Shown: positions 36,979 to 45,657 of the stretch, piece by piece
Layout: each line of letters starts with the position of its first letter
Numbering within the stretch: position 1 is the first letter of the stretch
Assembly: GCF_028882255.1 (NCBI RefSeq)
Contig: NZ_JARBUY010000008.1
Location: 4,509-68,508, forward strand
Length of the DNA: 64,000 nucleotides
Source of the DNA: Maribacter polysaccharolyticus
GTDB taxonomy: Bacteria; Bacteroidota; Bacteroidia; Flavobacteriales; Flavobacteriaceae
Reading direction: 5' to 3'
Notes under the pieces: generated by a model
Told to the model about the DNA's origin: nothing
Databases searched by the model: none
Seen by the model: the letters and a program-made list of their open reading frames with translations, nothing else
Position numbers and translations under genes: made by a program

Positions 36979-37761
36979 ATGAGGGAAATCAAGGAAATTG
37001 ACTTAACAGCTGATGATTTGGAATTACTCAATTCCAAGCAGGGCCTTAAACGGTTATTCGCGAATAAAAAAATCGACTTGCAGAAAACATTGGCAGAGGT
37101 AAAATATGAATTGCGATTACGGGAGCAACAGGCAGAGCTTGTAAAGCTCCAAACATGGGCCATAGCGAACAGAAAGAAGATCGTTATCCTCTTTGAGGGA
37201 AGGGATGCGGCTGGTAAAGGAGGGGCCATACGACGAATGTCCGCTTATATCAATCCGCGATATTACCGTATCGTGGCGTTGAACAAGCCCACTGAGGACG
37301 AAGAAGGCCAATGGTATTTTCAACGGTATGTGAACAGATTGCCAAAGCCCGGAAAAATCGTGTTTTTTGATCGTAGTTGGTATAATAGGGCAGTGGTTGA
37401 GCCGGTGAATGGCTTCTGTACCGTGGAACAATATGAAAGGTTCATGGGGCAGGTCAATGATTTTGAGAAGATGATCATTTCATCCGATACCTATCTTATT
37501 AAATTTTATTTCTCGATTTCCAAGGAAGAACAGGCAAAGCGTTTTGATGATATTCGAAAAAGTGAATTGAAACGGTGGAAATTGTCTGCCGTAGATGAGA
37601 AAGCCCAAGGTCTTTGGGATGAATATACCAAGTACAAGGAAGTGATGTTGAAGGATACCCATACGGATCATGCCCCGTGGGTAATCATAAAAGCGGATAA
37701 AAAGACCGAAGCACGATTGGAGGCGATCAACCATGTTCTGGATACGATACCCTACAGATAG
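36979..37761 (+). CDS. ppk2: Polyphosphate kinase 2 (second of tandem pair)
   Basis: A 260-residue PPK2 with Walker A at 73-86 (EGRDAAGKGGAIRR), Walker B FFDRSWYNRA (129-138) and a lid SELKRWKLSAVDEKAQ. It shares the catalytic layout with the upstream protein but differs at many positions and lacks the long C terminus. The two probably form one operon and may have different nucleotide preference or form a mixed complex; both are inferences. Confidence 0.93.
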   Translation: MREIKEIDLTADDLELLNSKQGLKRLFANKKIDLQKTLAEVKYELRLREQQAELVKLQTWAIANRKKIVILFEGRDAAGKGGAIRRMSAYINPRYYRIVALNKPTEDEEGQWYFQRYVNRLPKPGKIVFFDRSWYNRAVVEPVNGFCTVEQYERFMGQVNDFEKMIISSDTYLIKFYFSISKEEQAKRFDDIRKSELKRWKLSAVDEKAQGLWDEYTKYKEVMLKDTHTDHAPWVIIKADKKTEARLEAINHVLDTIPYR

Positions 37762-37948
37762 CTTTTAAACGTTTCCGAAACCGCAATAAATAAGGGTGTT
37801 TTTTAATAGATGCCAAGCTACACTTAATGGGGTAAGCTGTGGGAAGAAGGAATAGGAGGTATTAATAGGGGTTACGGGAAACCGTTATAATTTATTATGT
37901 GCCGTACTTAAGAGGCGTGATCTAAAAATGGTATCGGTTAGGGGGGCA

Positions 37949-38209
37949 TCAATTCTTGATTTCTTTTTCGACCAATGCAATATAGGATTTCATCGCTTCT
38001 TCACGGCTTATATCCTTGGCTTGAAAAAGGGCATTCGCTTTAAAAGCATTGATTAGCGGGGTTTTACTTCCGGGGTTGTCAAAATTTTTATTCGCGATTT
38101 TGTAATAGGCATATAGTTTTAGCAAGAGATCTGCAGGAAGCGGTTCTGTGTAGGCGTTGACCACAGCCACGGCTTCATCAAATTCTTTACGTAAAGTCTC
38201 TTTCTTCAT
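37949..38209 (-). CDS. Acyl-CoA-binding protein
   Basis: 86 residues from the ATG at 38209. It fits the ACBP fold: KLYAYYKIANKNFDNPGSK contains the conserved YxxYKxA helix, NAFKANALFQAKDISREEAMKSYIALVEKEI the second half with the K and Y residues that hold acyl-CoA. ACBPs bind long-chain acyl-CoA. The start overlaps the psd stop by 23 nt. It is the last gene of the lipid series. Confidence 0.85.
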   Translation of the reverse strand: MKKETLRKEFDEAVAVVNAYTEPLPADLLLKLYAYYKIANKNFDNPGSKTPLINAFKANALFQAKDISREEAMKSYIALVEKEIKN

Positions 38210-38867
38210 GTTTATCAACATAGGTAGCGATACAAGTTTTGGCTCCGACAACTTTTTGGTTCAGTTTTACGGTAATGGCACAATCCAAAGGTAACAATAA
38301 GTCTACCCTAGAACCAAATTTAATAAAACCAGAGTCTTCCCCTTGACTTACGCTTTCACCTTCCTCGGCATAATTTACGATTCTTCTTGCCATGGCGCCT
38401 GCTATTTGACGGTATAGGATTTTACCGAATTTAGGGGTGTTGATGACCACTGTGGTGCGTTCATTGTCGGTACTCGATTTGGGATGCCATGCCACTAGGT
38501 ATTTGCCTGGGTGGTATTTGGAATATTTGATCGTACCACTAATGGGGTAGCGGGTTACATGTACATTGAAAGGGGACATGAAAATCGATACTTGGAGCCT
38601 TTTGTCATTGAAATATTCGGTTTCGAGAACCTCTTCGATCACAACGACCTTGCCATCGACCGGGGCCAGGATTTCATCAAAGAGATTATTCGCACTTCTT
38701 TTTGGGTTCCTGAAGAATTGTAGAATCAGGATCAATACCAGCATTGAGAAGGCCTGAAGTCCCCAACGCAACCAGTCGTTGCCTACATAAAACCCTGAAA
38801 GTAGCACAATACCAACAACGATGGTAAAGGTGGTTAAGATTATCGTTTGGCCCTCTTTATGAAACAT
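38187..38867 (-). CDS. psd: Phosphatidylserine decarboxylase, short form
   Basis: A 226-residue short-form (type II-like) PSD that converts phosphatidylserine to phosphatidylethanolamine. The cleavage/pyruvoyl site is GFIKFGSRVD near the C terminus, and ISIFMSPFNVHVTRYP-like VSIFMSPFNVHVTRYPI is the conserved middle block. N-terminal hydrophobic helices anchor it to the inner membrane. It starts inside cdsA (11-nt overlap). No pssA is in the window. Confidence 0.93.
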   Translation of the reverse strand: MFHKEGQTIILTTFTIVVGIVLLSGFYVGNDWLRWGLQAFSMLVLILILQFFRNPKRSANNLFDEILAPVDGKVVVIEEVLETEYFNDKRLQVSIFMSPFNVHVTRYPISGTIKYSKYHPGKYLVAWHPKSSTDNERTTVVINTPKFGKILYRQIAGAMARRIVNYAEEGESVSQGEDSGFIKFGSRVDLLLPLDCAITVKLNQKVVGAKTCIATYVDKHEERDFT

Positions 38868-39660
38868 AAGTGAAAATATTTAACGTTAAATAGGCAAAAG
38901 GGGCTGCAAAAACCATACTGTCAAGACGATCAAGAAGACCGCCATGGCCGGGAATAATAGCCCCACTATCCTTTACCCCACTAGCTCTTTTGAATTTAGA
39001 CTCTATCAAATCCCCAAGGGTGCCGAAAAGTACGATTATCCCAGCTAAGATCATCCATTGTATGGGGTCGATGATCGGTTCGCACCTACCAAGGAAATAA
39101 GCGGCGATCAATGTAAAGGCCAATCCGCCCAAAGCCCCTTCAACGGTTTTCTTGGGAGAGACCCTGGGAAATAATTTATTTCGACCTATTGTACTTCCTA
39201 CCAGATACGCAAAAGAGTCATTGACCCATATCAGGATAAAAATACCCATAATCAACAATTTGGCAAAATCGTTGTTTTTATACGGTATCATGGTTAGAAA
39301 GATACAGCCGCCACCGATATAAAAAAGACCAATGATAAACTTGTGATGAAATTTGAAGGGACGTTCTTTTTTCGAAAACAGGAAAAAGAGCAGGACAATG
39401 TTCGTTGAAATGGTAAGGAACATCAAGATATTGATCAACCACTTGTCATGTACCAAATAGATAAATGCCCACCACAAGGCCAAATAGGCTATAAAAATAT
39501 GGTATCCTTTTAGGTGAACCAACCTTTTGAATTCATAGAGGCAGGCTAGTCCAAAAATCATGAACAGGAAATCGAAAGCATCCGAGCTCAGAAATACTGC
39601 TGATAGCAATAGAATGATGTAAACCGCTCCGGAAAGTGCCCTTCTTAAAACTTCTTTCAT
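38857..39660 (-). CDS. cdsA: Phosphatidate cytidylyltransferase
   Basis: A 267-residue multi-span membrane enzyme making CDP-diacylglycerol. The CDS signature is SKFKRASGVKDSGAIIPGHG followed by GLLDRLDS, near the C terminus. Several hydrophobic segments precede it. It lies 1 nt after the LUD gene and overlaps psd, so the phospholipid steps are co-regulated. Confidence 0.95.
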   Translation of the reverse strand: MKEVLRRALSGAVYIILLLSAVFLSSDAFDFLFMIFGLACLYEFKRLVHLKGYHIFIAYLALWWAFIYLVHDKWLINILMFLTISTNIVLLFFLFSKKERPFKFHHKFIIGLFYIGGGCIFLTMIPYKNNDFAKLLIMGIFILIWVNDSFAYLVGSTIGRNKLFPRVSPKKTVEGALGGLAFTLIAAYFLGRCEPIIDPIQWMILAGIIVLFGTLGDLIESKFKRASGVKDSGAIIPGHGGLLDRLDSMVFAAPFAYLTLNIFTYVS

Positions 39661-39661
39661 A

Positions 39662-40273
39662 CTAAAGATCTTCCAAAAGTAAAAGATAGAGATTTTTGGA
39701 GCTACTACCGTAGGTTAAAAAGTCATCAGAATTTTCGTTTGTTGCTTTAAAGTGTTTCAGGGTGGTGATATTGGCCGGAATACTATGGCCGTATTTTTTC
39801 TTTATTTTCTTAAGGCCTTCCCCAATGGACTCCACTAATTGGCTTGTTGTTGCAAATACGATGATGTTATCGGGTAATTCGTAAAGTTTCTTTTCCATCA
39901 ATTGGTTTGAACAGACTAAAATAGATCCGTTTTGGGCAATAAGGTGTTCGCAGGTCGTAAAGAATACTTCACTTTCCTTCGTATTGTCGGTGAATGTTAT
40001 TTGTTCTTTGGAAAACCTATCCTTTAGCATGGGGTTCATTGTAAAGAAGGGATGGTTTTCCCAATTATTTTCAAGTACAATGTTATGGAGTGCTTCGGAT
40101 GTTTCTTGGAATGAATCACAATAGATGAATTTACCCCCATTTTTTTTAAAATAAATGGTGAATTTTTCATCAACAGGAATATTCAAATCAGGCATATGAA
40201 CCCCTCGTGTTTCCACGGTTTCTTTGGTAACCTTTTTTTTGCCGCCTCCGAATAGTTTATCAAATAGCCCCAT
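39662..40273 (-). CDS. LUD-domain protein (LutC/YkgG-like)
   Basis: A 203-residue protein; the LUD domain is seen from about 95 to the end, e.g. VFFTTCEHLIAQNGSILVCS, NIIVFATTSQLVESIGEGL. LUD proteins are linked to lactate-use iron-sulfur complexes in other bacteria, but LutA and LutB are not here. It begins 20 nt past the long hairpin after ftsH and is followed by cdsA; its role in this series is unknown. Confidence 0.78.
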   Translation of the reverse strand: MGLFDKLFGGGKKKVTKETVETRGVHMPDLNIPVDEKFTIYFKKNGGKFIYCDSFQETSEALHNIVLENNWENHPFFTMNPMLKDRFSKEQITFTDNTKESEVFFTTCEHLIAQNGSILVCSNQLMEKKLYELPDNIIVFATTSQLVESIGEGLKKIKKKYGHSIPANITTLKHFKATNENSDDFLTYGSSSKNLYLLLLEDL

Positions 40274-40292
40274 TAATGTGATTAAAGTGTTC

Positions 40293-40332
40293 TACAGCCC
40301 CCTGTTTTCCCAAAGGAAAACAGGGGGCTGTA
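40293..40332 (-). terminator. 18-bp perfect hairpin between ftsH and the LUD gene
   Basis: A perfect 18-bp stem (40293-40310 with 40315-40332) with a 4-nt loop, 13 nt after the ftsH stop. No T run follows on either strand, so it may be a terminator without U tract, a partial terminator or an mRNA-stabilising element. The next gene starts only 20 nt downstream. Confidence 0.6.
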
Positions 40333-40345
40333 AAATCGGGTTTAT

Positions 40346-42358
40346 TTATTTTTCCTTGTTTTCTGTTTCTTCTTCCTCTACAATGGTTTCTTTATCCTTG
40401 GCTTCGGTTTCTTCATTCACTTCTTGCCCTTTGCCATCGAAATGTTTGTCAAAAGGCCTTCTTCCAAAAATCTTTTCCAAATCTTCCTTAAAAATAACCT
40501 CTTTTTCCAAAAGACGTTCGGCCAATTCAATAAGTTTATCCTTGTTGTCATCCAGTACTTGGATGGCCCGCTTGTATTGTTCTTCTATGATTTTCGAAAT
40601 TTCGGTATCGATTTTTTGCGCCGTCTCCTCGCTATAAGGTTTGGTGAACCCGTATTCGTTCTGGCCCGAGGAATCGTAATAGGTTAGGTTCCCTATTTCT
40701 TCATTTAAACCATATACGGTTACCATGGCCCTTGCCTGTTTGGTGACTTTTTCCAAATCGCTTAAGGCACCTGTGGATATTTTGTCGAAAATCACTTTTT
40801 CAGCGGCCCTTCCCCCGAGGGTGGCACACATTTCATCCTTCATTTGTTCGGGTCGGACGATCAGTCTTTCTTCGGGTAAATACCAAGCGGCTCCCAAGGA
40901 TTGGCCCCTAGGTACAATGGTCACCTTGACCAGTGGTGCTGCGTGTTCGAGCATCCAACTAACCGTGGCATGACCGGCTTCGTGATAGGCAATGGTCTTT
41001 TTCTCACCGGCCGTAATGATCTTGTTCTTTTTCTCCAATCCGCCGACAATACGATCCACCGCATCGAGAAAGTCTTGTTTGCTAACCGCTTTTTTCTCTT
41101 TTCGAGCGGCGATTAGGGCAGCTTCGTTACATACGTTGGCAATATCGGCACCTGAGAAACCGGGGGTTTGACGTGCCAAGAAATCCAAGTCCAAGGTTTC
41201 AGCGGTCTTGATGGGCCTTAGGTGGACTTCAAAAATTTCTTTTCGTTCGCGAATATCGGGTAGATCTACATAAATCTGTCTGTCAAAACGACCTGCCCTC
41301 ATCAAGGCCTTGTCCAATACATCCGCCCTGTTGGTTGCAGCAAGTACGATTACATTGGTATTGGTTCCGAAACCATCCATTTCGGTCAATAATTGGTTAA
41401 GGGTATTTTCACGTTCATCATTTGATCCCGTGAAATTGTTTTTTCCCCTGGCCCTACCTATGGCATCAATTTCATCGATAAATATAATCGCTGGGGATTT
41501 GTCTTTGGCCTGTTTAAAAAGGTCACGTACCCTAGAAGCCCCTACACCAACGAACATCTCGACAAAATCCGATCCTGAAAGGGAGAAAAACGGAACTTTG
41601 GCTTCACCGGCAACCGCTTTTGCCAATAAGGTCTTACCTGTCCCTGGAGGGCCTACCAATAAGGCTCCTTTCGGAATCTTACCCCCTAAAGAGGTGTACT
41701 TATCCGGGTTTCTAAGAAACTCCACGATTTCTTCCACTTCCTCTTTGGCACCTTCCAATCCGGCAACATCCTTGAAAGAAGTACGGGTATCGGTTTTTTC
41801 ATCGAACAGTTTGGCCTTTGATTTTCCGATATTGAAAATCTGGCCTCCAGCACCACCGCCGCCGCCACCGGACATACGTCGCATGAGGTAGATCCAAATC
41901 CCTATGATCAATACGAAAGGAAGTATACCCAGTAATAGATCCCCTAAAATATTCGACTCTTTATCGAACTCCACTATGGTATCCAGGTTTTCATCCTTTT
42001 TGATTTCGGTGATCTCATTTTGGAAAATCTGTAGATCCCCGTAATCCAAAATATATTGGGGGACCGCACCCGTAGTAGGTAACAAGGGCTTTTCCGCTAC
42101 ATCTTTATGGACTTCTTTCCTTAAAGCCTCATCCGTAAGGAAAACCTTGGCCTGGTTGGTATTGGTAATGATGAGTATCTTACTGATATCGCCGTTCCTA
42201 AGGTACTCCTGTAATTCGGAAGTAGTCGTTTTTTTGGTATTGGCGAGATTGCCACCGCCAATGAATTGAAACCCAATAAGAAATACTGCAATAAGTCCGT
42301 AAATCCACCAAGAACTGAATTTTGGTTTTTTGGGTGTTGTATTGTTGTCTTTTGCCAT
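40346..42358 (-). CDS. ftsH: ATP-dependent zinc metalloprotease FtsH
   Basis: A 670-residue FtsH. Two membrane segments (about 17-35 and 137-158) flank an extracytoplasmic domain. The AAA module has Walker A GPPGTGKT (236-243) and FIDEIDAIGRARG, and the protease has HEAGH at 459-463. It degrades membrane and regulatory proteins. It follows rsfS after 9 nt and is separated from the lipid genes by an 18-bp hairpin. Confidence 0.98.
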   Translation of the reverse strand: MAKDNNTTPKKPKFSSWWIYGLIAVFLIGFQFIGGGNLANTKKTTTSELQEYLRNGDISKILIITNTNQAKVFLTDEALRKEVHKDVAEKPLLPTTGAVPQYILDYGDLQIFQNEITEIKKDENLDTIVEFDKESNILGDLLLGILPFVLIIGIWIYLMRRMSGGGGGGAGGQIFNIGKSKAKLFDEKTDTRTSFKDVAGLEGAKEEVEEIVEFLRNPDKYTSLGGKIPKGALLVGPPGTGKTLLAKAVAGEAKVPFFSLSGSDFVEMFVGVGASRVRDLFKQAKDKSPAIIFIDEIDAIGRARGKNNFTGSNDERENTLNQLLTEMDGFGTNTNVIVLAATNRADVLDKALMRAGRFDRQIYVDLPDIRERKEIFEVHLRPIKTAETLDLDFLARQTPGFSGADIANVCNEAALIAARKEKKAVSKQDFLDAVDRIVGGLEKKNKIITAGEKKTIAYHEAGHATVSWMLEHAAPLVKVTIVPRGQSLGAAWYLPEERLIVRPEQMKDEMCATLGGRAAEKVIFDKISTGALSDLEKVTKQARAMVTVYGLNEEIGNLTYYDSSGQNEYGFTKPYSEETAQKIDTEISKIIEEQYKRAIQVLDDNKDKLIELAERLLEKEVIFKEDLEKIFGRRPFDKHFDGKGQEVNEETEAKDKETIVEEEETENKEK

Positions 42359-42367
42359 TATTTTTTT

Positions 42368-42745
42368 TTACTGATTTATACTACTTTCCACTGTGGTGAA
42401 TTTTGCATCGCCCCAAAGTCCTTCTATATCGTAGTATTCTCTAATTTGTTTTTGGAATAGGTGAACGACGACATTGACATAATCCATCAAGACCCATTCA
42501 GCATTTTCTTGCCCTTCAACATGCCAAGGCTTGTCCTTGGTGGCCTTACTAACTGTTTTTTGGATAGATCCAACAATGGCGTTCACATGGGTGTTTGAAG
42601 TACCATCGCATATTATGAAGTAATCACATACGGTGTTTTCAATTTCCCTTAAATCAAGTAAAGTTATATTTTGACCTTTTACTTCTTCGATTCCTGCTAA
42701 AATCAATGCTATTAACTCGTCTGCACTAGCTTTCTTTTTTTGCAT
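42368..42745 (-). CDS. rsfS: Ribosome silencing factor
   Basis: A 125-residue RsfS/Iojap protein, which binds L14 and blocks subunit joining in starvation. DLREIENTVCDYFIICDGTSNTHVNAI and WVLMDYVNVVVHLFQKQIREYYDIEGLWGDA are the family blocks. It heads the ftsH series with a -7 box just upstream. Confidence 0.95.
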   Translation of the reverse strand: MQKKKASADELIALILAGIEEVKGQNITLLDLREIENTVCDYFIICDGTSNTHVNAIVGSIQKTVSKATKDKPWHVEGQENAEWVLMDYVNVVVHLFQKQIREYYDIEGLWGDAKFTTVESSINQ

Positions 42746-42764
42746 TCAAAAGTTTTAATTTCTA

Positions 42765-42772
42765 CAAAGTTA
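42765..42772 (-). promoter_or_regulatory. -7 box of the rsfS-ftsH series
   Basis: TAACTTTG on the minus strand, 19 nt before the rsfS start. Confidence 0.5.
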
Positions 42773-42843
42773 TTATTTTTTTGTTCTTTTATCCTTAAAA
42801 AAATTAACAATAGGTGTTACACGCTTTTCTAAGGTAGGATAAG

Positions 42844-43572
42844 ATGATAATCAAACTTGGTGCCACGCCCTCTACAAACTTGTACTTAAGGCAATTAATG
42901 AATGAAAGACCCTTGGACGATTTTACGATAGTTGTGGCCCGTGAACAAACCCTGGGAAGGGGGCAAATGGGGACGACTTGGGAGGCGGAAGCAGGTAAAA
43001 ACCTGACATTCAGTGTTTTAAAGCGATTGGATATGCTCGAAATGACCAATCCTTTCGTGTTGAATATGTGTGTTTCCTTAGCGGTTTTCAATACTTTGAC
43101 CAATTTAAATATACCTGATCTACGGGTTAAATGGCCAAACGACATTCTGTCAGGACATTCGAAAATTTGTGGAATTTTAATTGAAAATATTTTATCCGGA
43201 AATCGATTGGTTTCCTCCGTTATCGGAATTGGATTGAATGTGAACCAAAAAACGTTCAAAAATCTTCCGAATGTTTCGTCACTTTCCATATTGAGTGGCA
43301 AAATGTTCGATCTTGATGAGTTGGTGGTCTTGTTTCGCGATGCCTTGAAAACCGCTTTTTCCGATTTAGAGCAAAAAGGTACTGCCTATGTTAAGCAAAG
43401 TTACGAAAGGGTATTGTTCAGAAAGGATAAACCCTCTACGTTCAAAGATGCCGAAGGCACCGTATTCATGGGGTTCATCCGAGGGGTCTCCAAACAAGGC
43501 AAATTAATGGTAGCCCTTGAGGACGAGGTCCTAAAGGAGTATAATATGAAAGAAATCAGTTTGATGTATTAA
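42844..43572 (+). CDS. birA: Biotin--[acetyl-CoA-carboxylase] ligase
   Basis: A 242-residue ligase without the N-terminal DNA-binding domain. EQTLGRGQMGTTWEAEAGKN is the biotinyl-AMP loop, VKWPNDILSGHSKICGILIE the catalytic Lys and biotin-binding block, with GIGLNVNQ later. It attaches biotin to carboxylase carriers; the missing HTH means it is not a repressor. It diverges from rsfS and converges on the SRPBCC gene. Confidence 0.95.
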   Translation: MIIKLGATPSTNLYLRQLMNERPLDDFTIVVAREQTLGRGQMGTTWEAEAGKNLTFSVLKRLDMLEMTNPFVLNMCVSLAVFNTLTNLNIPDLRVKWPNDILSGHSKICGILIENILSGNRLVSSVIGIGLNVNQKTFKNLPNVSSLSILSGKMFDLDELVVLFRDALKTAFSDLEQKGTAYVKQSYERVLFRKDKPSTFKDAEGTVFMGFIRGVSKQGKLMVALEDEVLKEYNMKEISLMY

Positions 43573-43579
43573 GGCCGCT

Positions 43580-43972
43580 TTATAGCGTGCCCAGGTTATC
43601 TGATAATGTACCCATGAAATTGGTTATGGGTTTTTTGATCATCATGGCCATCATGGCATTGAATTCACCGCTGAAACTCAAATTGACCTCACAGGAATTT
43701 TCATTCAGCGCAACTATATCGGTCGTTAGGGTAAAAGGAAGTTTGTCACTGGCGGCACCCAATACGATTTTTTGGTGTGGTGTCTGCTCCTTGCGTTCCA
43801 ATACGATCTCAGGCATTCCCTTAAGGGCAAAAAGAAACCGATCATCATTCAAGACCGCGAACTTTTCAATGTTTTCGGGCATAAGTTTCTCAAAGTTCTG
43901 AAGATCGGTAAGAAATTCATAAACTTCCTTTGCGCTTTTGTTGATGGTATTTTTAGGCGTTTCTATATGCAT
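43580..43972 (-). CDS. SRPBCC family protein
   Basis: 130 residues with the START/Bet v1-like START: INKSAKEVYEFLTDLQNFEKLMPENIEKF and a C-terminal helix KKPITNFMGTLSDNLGTL. These folds bind hydrophobic ligands. It begins 10 nt after the pyrE stop and is probably co-transcribed with it. Ligand unknown. Confidence 0.82.
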   Translation of the reverse strand: MHIETPKNTINKSAKEVYEFLTDLQNFEKLMPENIEKFAVLNDDRFLFALKGMPEIVLERKEQTPHQKIVLGAASDKLPFTLTTDIVALNENSCEVNLSFSGEFNAMMAMMIKKPITNFMGTLSDNLGTL

Positions 43973-43982
43973 GTCGAATCGA

Positions 43983-44624
43983 TTATTTGTTCCATTGGGA
44001 AGGGTCTTTACGCCATTCCAAAAGGGTGTTGAGTTGATCTTCCTTGATGTAGCCGGTCTCTGATGCTTGTTTTATTAAATGGGCATAGTCCGAAAGGGTG
44101 TGGAGTTCAAGTCCGGTTTTTTCAAAATTGATGGTCGCAGCGTCAAATCCATAGGTGAATATGGCTAGCATACCTTTGATGTTCGCTCCAGCGTTCGAAA
44201 GGGCATTGGCCGCATTCAGGCTGCTTTTGCCGGTACTGATCAAATCTTCTATGATCACCACACTTTGGCCATCTTCCAATAGTCCTTCGATCTGATTTTG
44301 GCGTCCGTGGGATTTTGGCTCCGGGCGAACATAAATAAAAGGGAGTCCCAGGTAATCGGCCACCAAGGCCCCTATACCTATGGCCCCGGTAGCTACCCCT
44401 GCGATTACATCGGGTTTGCCATATAGGGCTTCAACCTGTTTTGCCATTTCCTCCCGCACAAAATTTCTTATGGATGGGTAGGATAGGATAATTCTATTAT
44501 CACAATAAATCGGGGATTTCCAACCCGAAGCCCATGTAAAAGGATTTTCGGGTTTCAACTTTATTGCATTAATTTGCAACAGAAGCTCTGCAGTCTTTTT
44601 TGCCGTGTTTTTATCTAAAACCAT
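43983..44624 (-). CDS. pyrE: Orotate phosphoribosyltransferase
   Basis: 213 residues from the ATG at 44624 (MVLDKNTAKKTAELLLQI), the usual N terminus of flavobacterial PyrE. The PRPP site is VVIIEDLISTGKSSLNA, with WASGWKSPIYCDNR and YVRPEPKSHGRQNQIEG typical of OPRT. It makes OMP in pyrimidine synthesis. Only 7 bp separate its start codon from that of the Nudix gene on the other strand, and a -7 box ends 4 nt before its ATG. Confidence 0.96.
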   Translation of the reverse strand: MVLDKNTAKKTAELLLQINAIKLKPENPFTWASGWKSPIYCDNRIILSYPSIRNFVREEMAKQVEALYGKPDVIAGVATGAIGIGALVADYLGLPFIYVRPEPKSHGRQNQIEGLLEDGQSVVIIEDLISTGKSSLNAANALSNAGANIKGMLAIFTYGFDAATINFEKTGLELHTLSDYAHLIKQASETGYIKEDQLNTLLEWRKDPSQWNK

Positions 44625-44628
44625 TTCG

Positions 44629-44636
44629 CAAATGTA
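44629..44636 (-). promoter_or_regulatory. -7 box (TACATTTG) overlapping the Nudix start codon
   Basis: A perfect TAnnTTTG followed by C, ending 4 nt before the pyrE ATG and covering the ATG of the divergent gene (44632-44634). If active, the pyrE mRNA is leaderless or nearly so. Confidence 0.45.
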
Positions 44637-45219
44637 TAAAGTTTTTGTTAAAGAACTGCCCCTGATCTTGACAAATGAATTGTCGGATATTGCCAATAGT
44701 AAATATTTTTTGTTGAATAATGGTTCTGTCCGTGAGGCTATAGAAGCTTTGGCTAAGAAAAAGTTGGGTCAAGCTTACATCTACCATCCCAATCATGAAG
44801 AGATCCTCAAAAAATTCTGCAAGACCATTCCCAAAGAAATCGCTGCCGGTGGGGTTGTGACCAATTCCGAAGGGAAAGTGCTATTTATTTACAGAAATGA
44901 TAAATGGGATTTGCCAAAAGGTAAATTGGATAAGGGAGAAACCATTGAGGAATGTGCGGTTAGGGAAGTCATGGAAGAGACGGGAGTTCAAAAATTGAAG
45001 ATCGAGAACTTTTTGAAAACCACCTATCACATTTTTAAGCGCAACGGTAAATATAAGTTGAAAGAAGTGCATTGGTTCGCAATGAAGACCTCCTATAATG
45101 GTGAATTGGTAGGTCAGGAAGACGAGGGGATCCAAAAGGTGAAATGGAAGGGACCAAAGAAAATCAAAAAGGCACTTGAGAATTCATATACGAATATAAA
45201 ATCGTTGTTCGGTGAGTAG
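44632..45219 (+). CDS. Nudix hydrolase
   Basis: 195 residues from the ATG at 44632. The Nudix box is GKLDKGETIEECAVREVMEE followed by TGV (97-119). An N-terminal region of about 70 residues precedes the fold. Nudix enzymes hydrolyse X-linked nucleoside diphosphates; the substrate is not visible. It diverges from pyrE with only 7 bp, so its promoter must lie inside pyrE. Confidence 0.92.
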   Translation: MYKVFVKELPLILTNELSDIANSKYFLLNNGSVREAIEALAKKKLGQAYIYHPNHEEILKKFCKTIPKEIAAGGVVTNSEGKVLFIYRNDKWDLPKGKLDKGETIEECAVREVMEETGVQKLKIENFLKTTYHIFKRNGKYKLKEVHWFAMKTSYNGELVGQEDEGIQKVKWKGPKKIKKALENSYTNIKSLFGE

Positions 45220-45249
45220 GTAGTCCACACTACCGAGTTTCCGTGTTCT

Positions 45250-45657
45250 TTATGCTACAGGTCGGGTTATTTCAACTATTCTTTCCTTGGTTATCGGTTT
45301 GTTGTTGAACCGGATCAGATGATGGGTTTTTTTCTTGTAAAATTCCCAATTCTCATAGTCGACAGGGTCTATGGATGAGGTGACGATGTTTATGATAATG
45401 GTTTCCTTTATAGGGAGTTCAACGAATTCGGCCAAGAATTGCCAACCATCCATGATGGGCATATTGATATCCAGGAAAATAACTTCCGGGGTCTTTTCTG
45501 CTGCATCGATGATCTTCTTTATACTGTCAATAGCGAGTTGACCATTGACATGGGTGCTGATCGAATTGAACGTTACTGAGGTATCCAACATTTTTCGAAT
45601 GCCGAAAACGGTGATCGGATCATCATCCACAATGAAGATGGAATTAATTTTTTTCAT
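45250..45657 (-). CDS. Single-domain response regulator
   Basis: 135 residues from the ATG at 45657, all one receiver domain. Acidic pocket DDD at 11-13, phospho-acceptor Asp63 in VIFLDINMPIMDGWQF, then Thr in INIVTSSIDP and a conserved Lys in the KKKTH segment. The CheY/Rcp1-like form has no output domain. The start lies 14 nt inside the upstream kinase gene, so the two are one unit. Confidence 0.92.
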   Translation of the reverse strand: MKKINSIFIVDDDPITVFGIRKMLDTSVTFNSISTHVNGQLAIDSIKKIIDAAEKTPEVIFLDINMPIMDGWQFLAEFVELPIKETIIINIVTSSIDPVDYENWEFYKKKTHHLIRFNNKPITKERIVEITRPVA

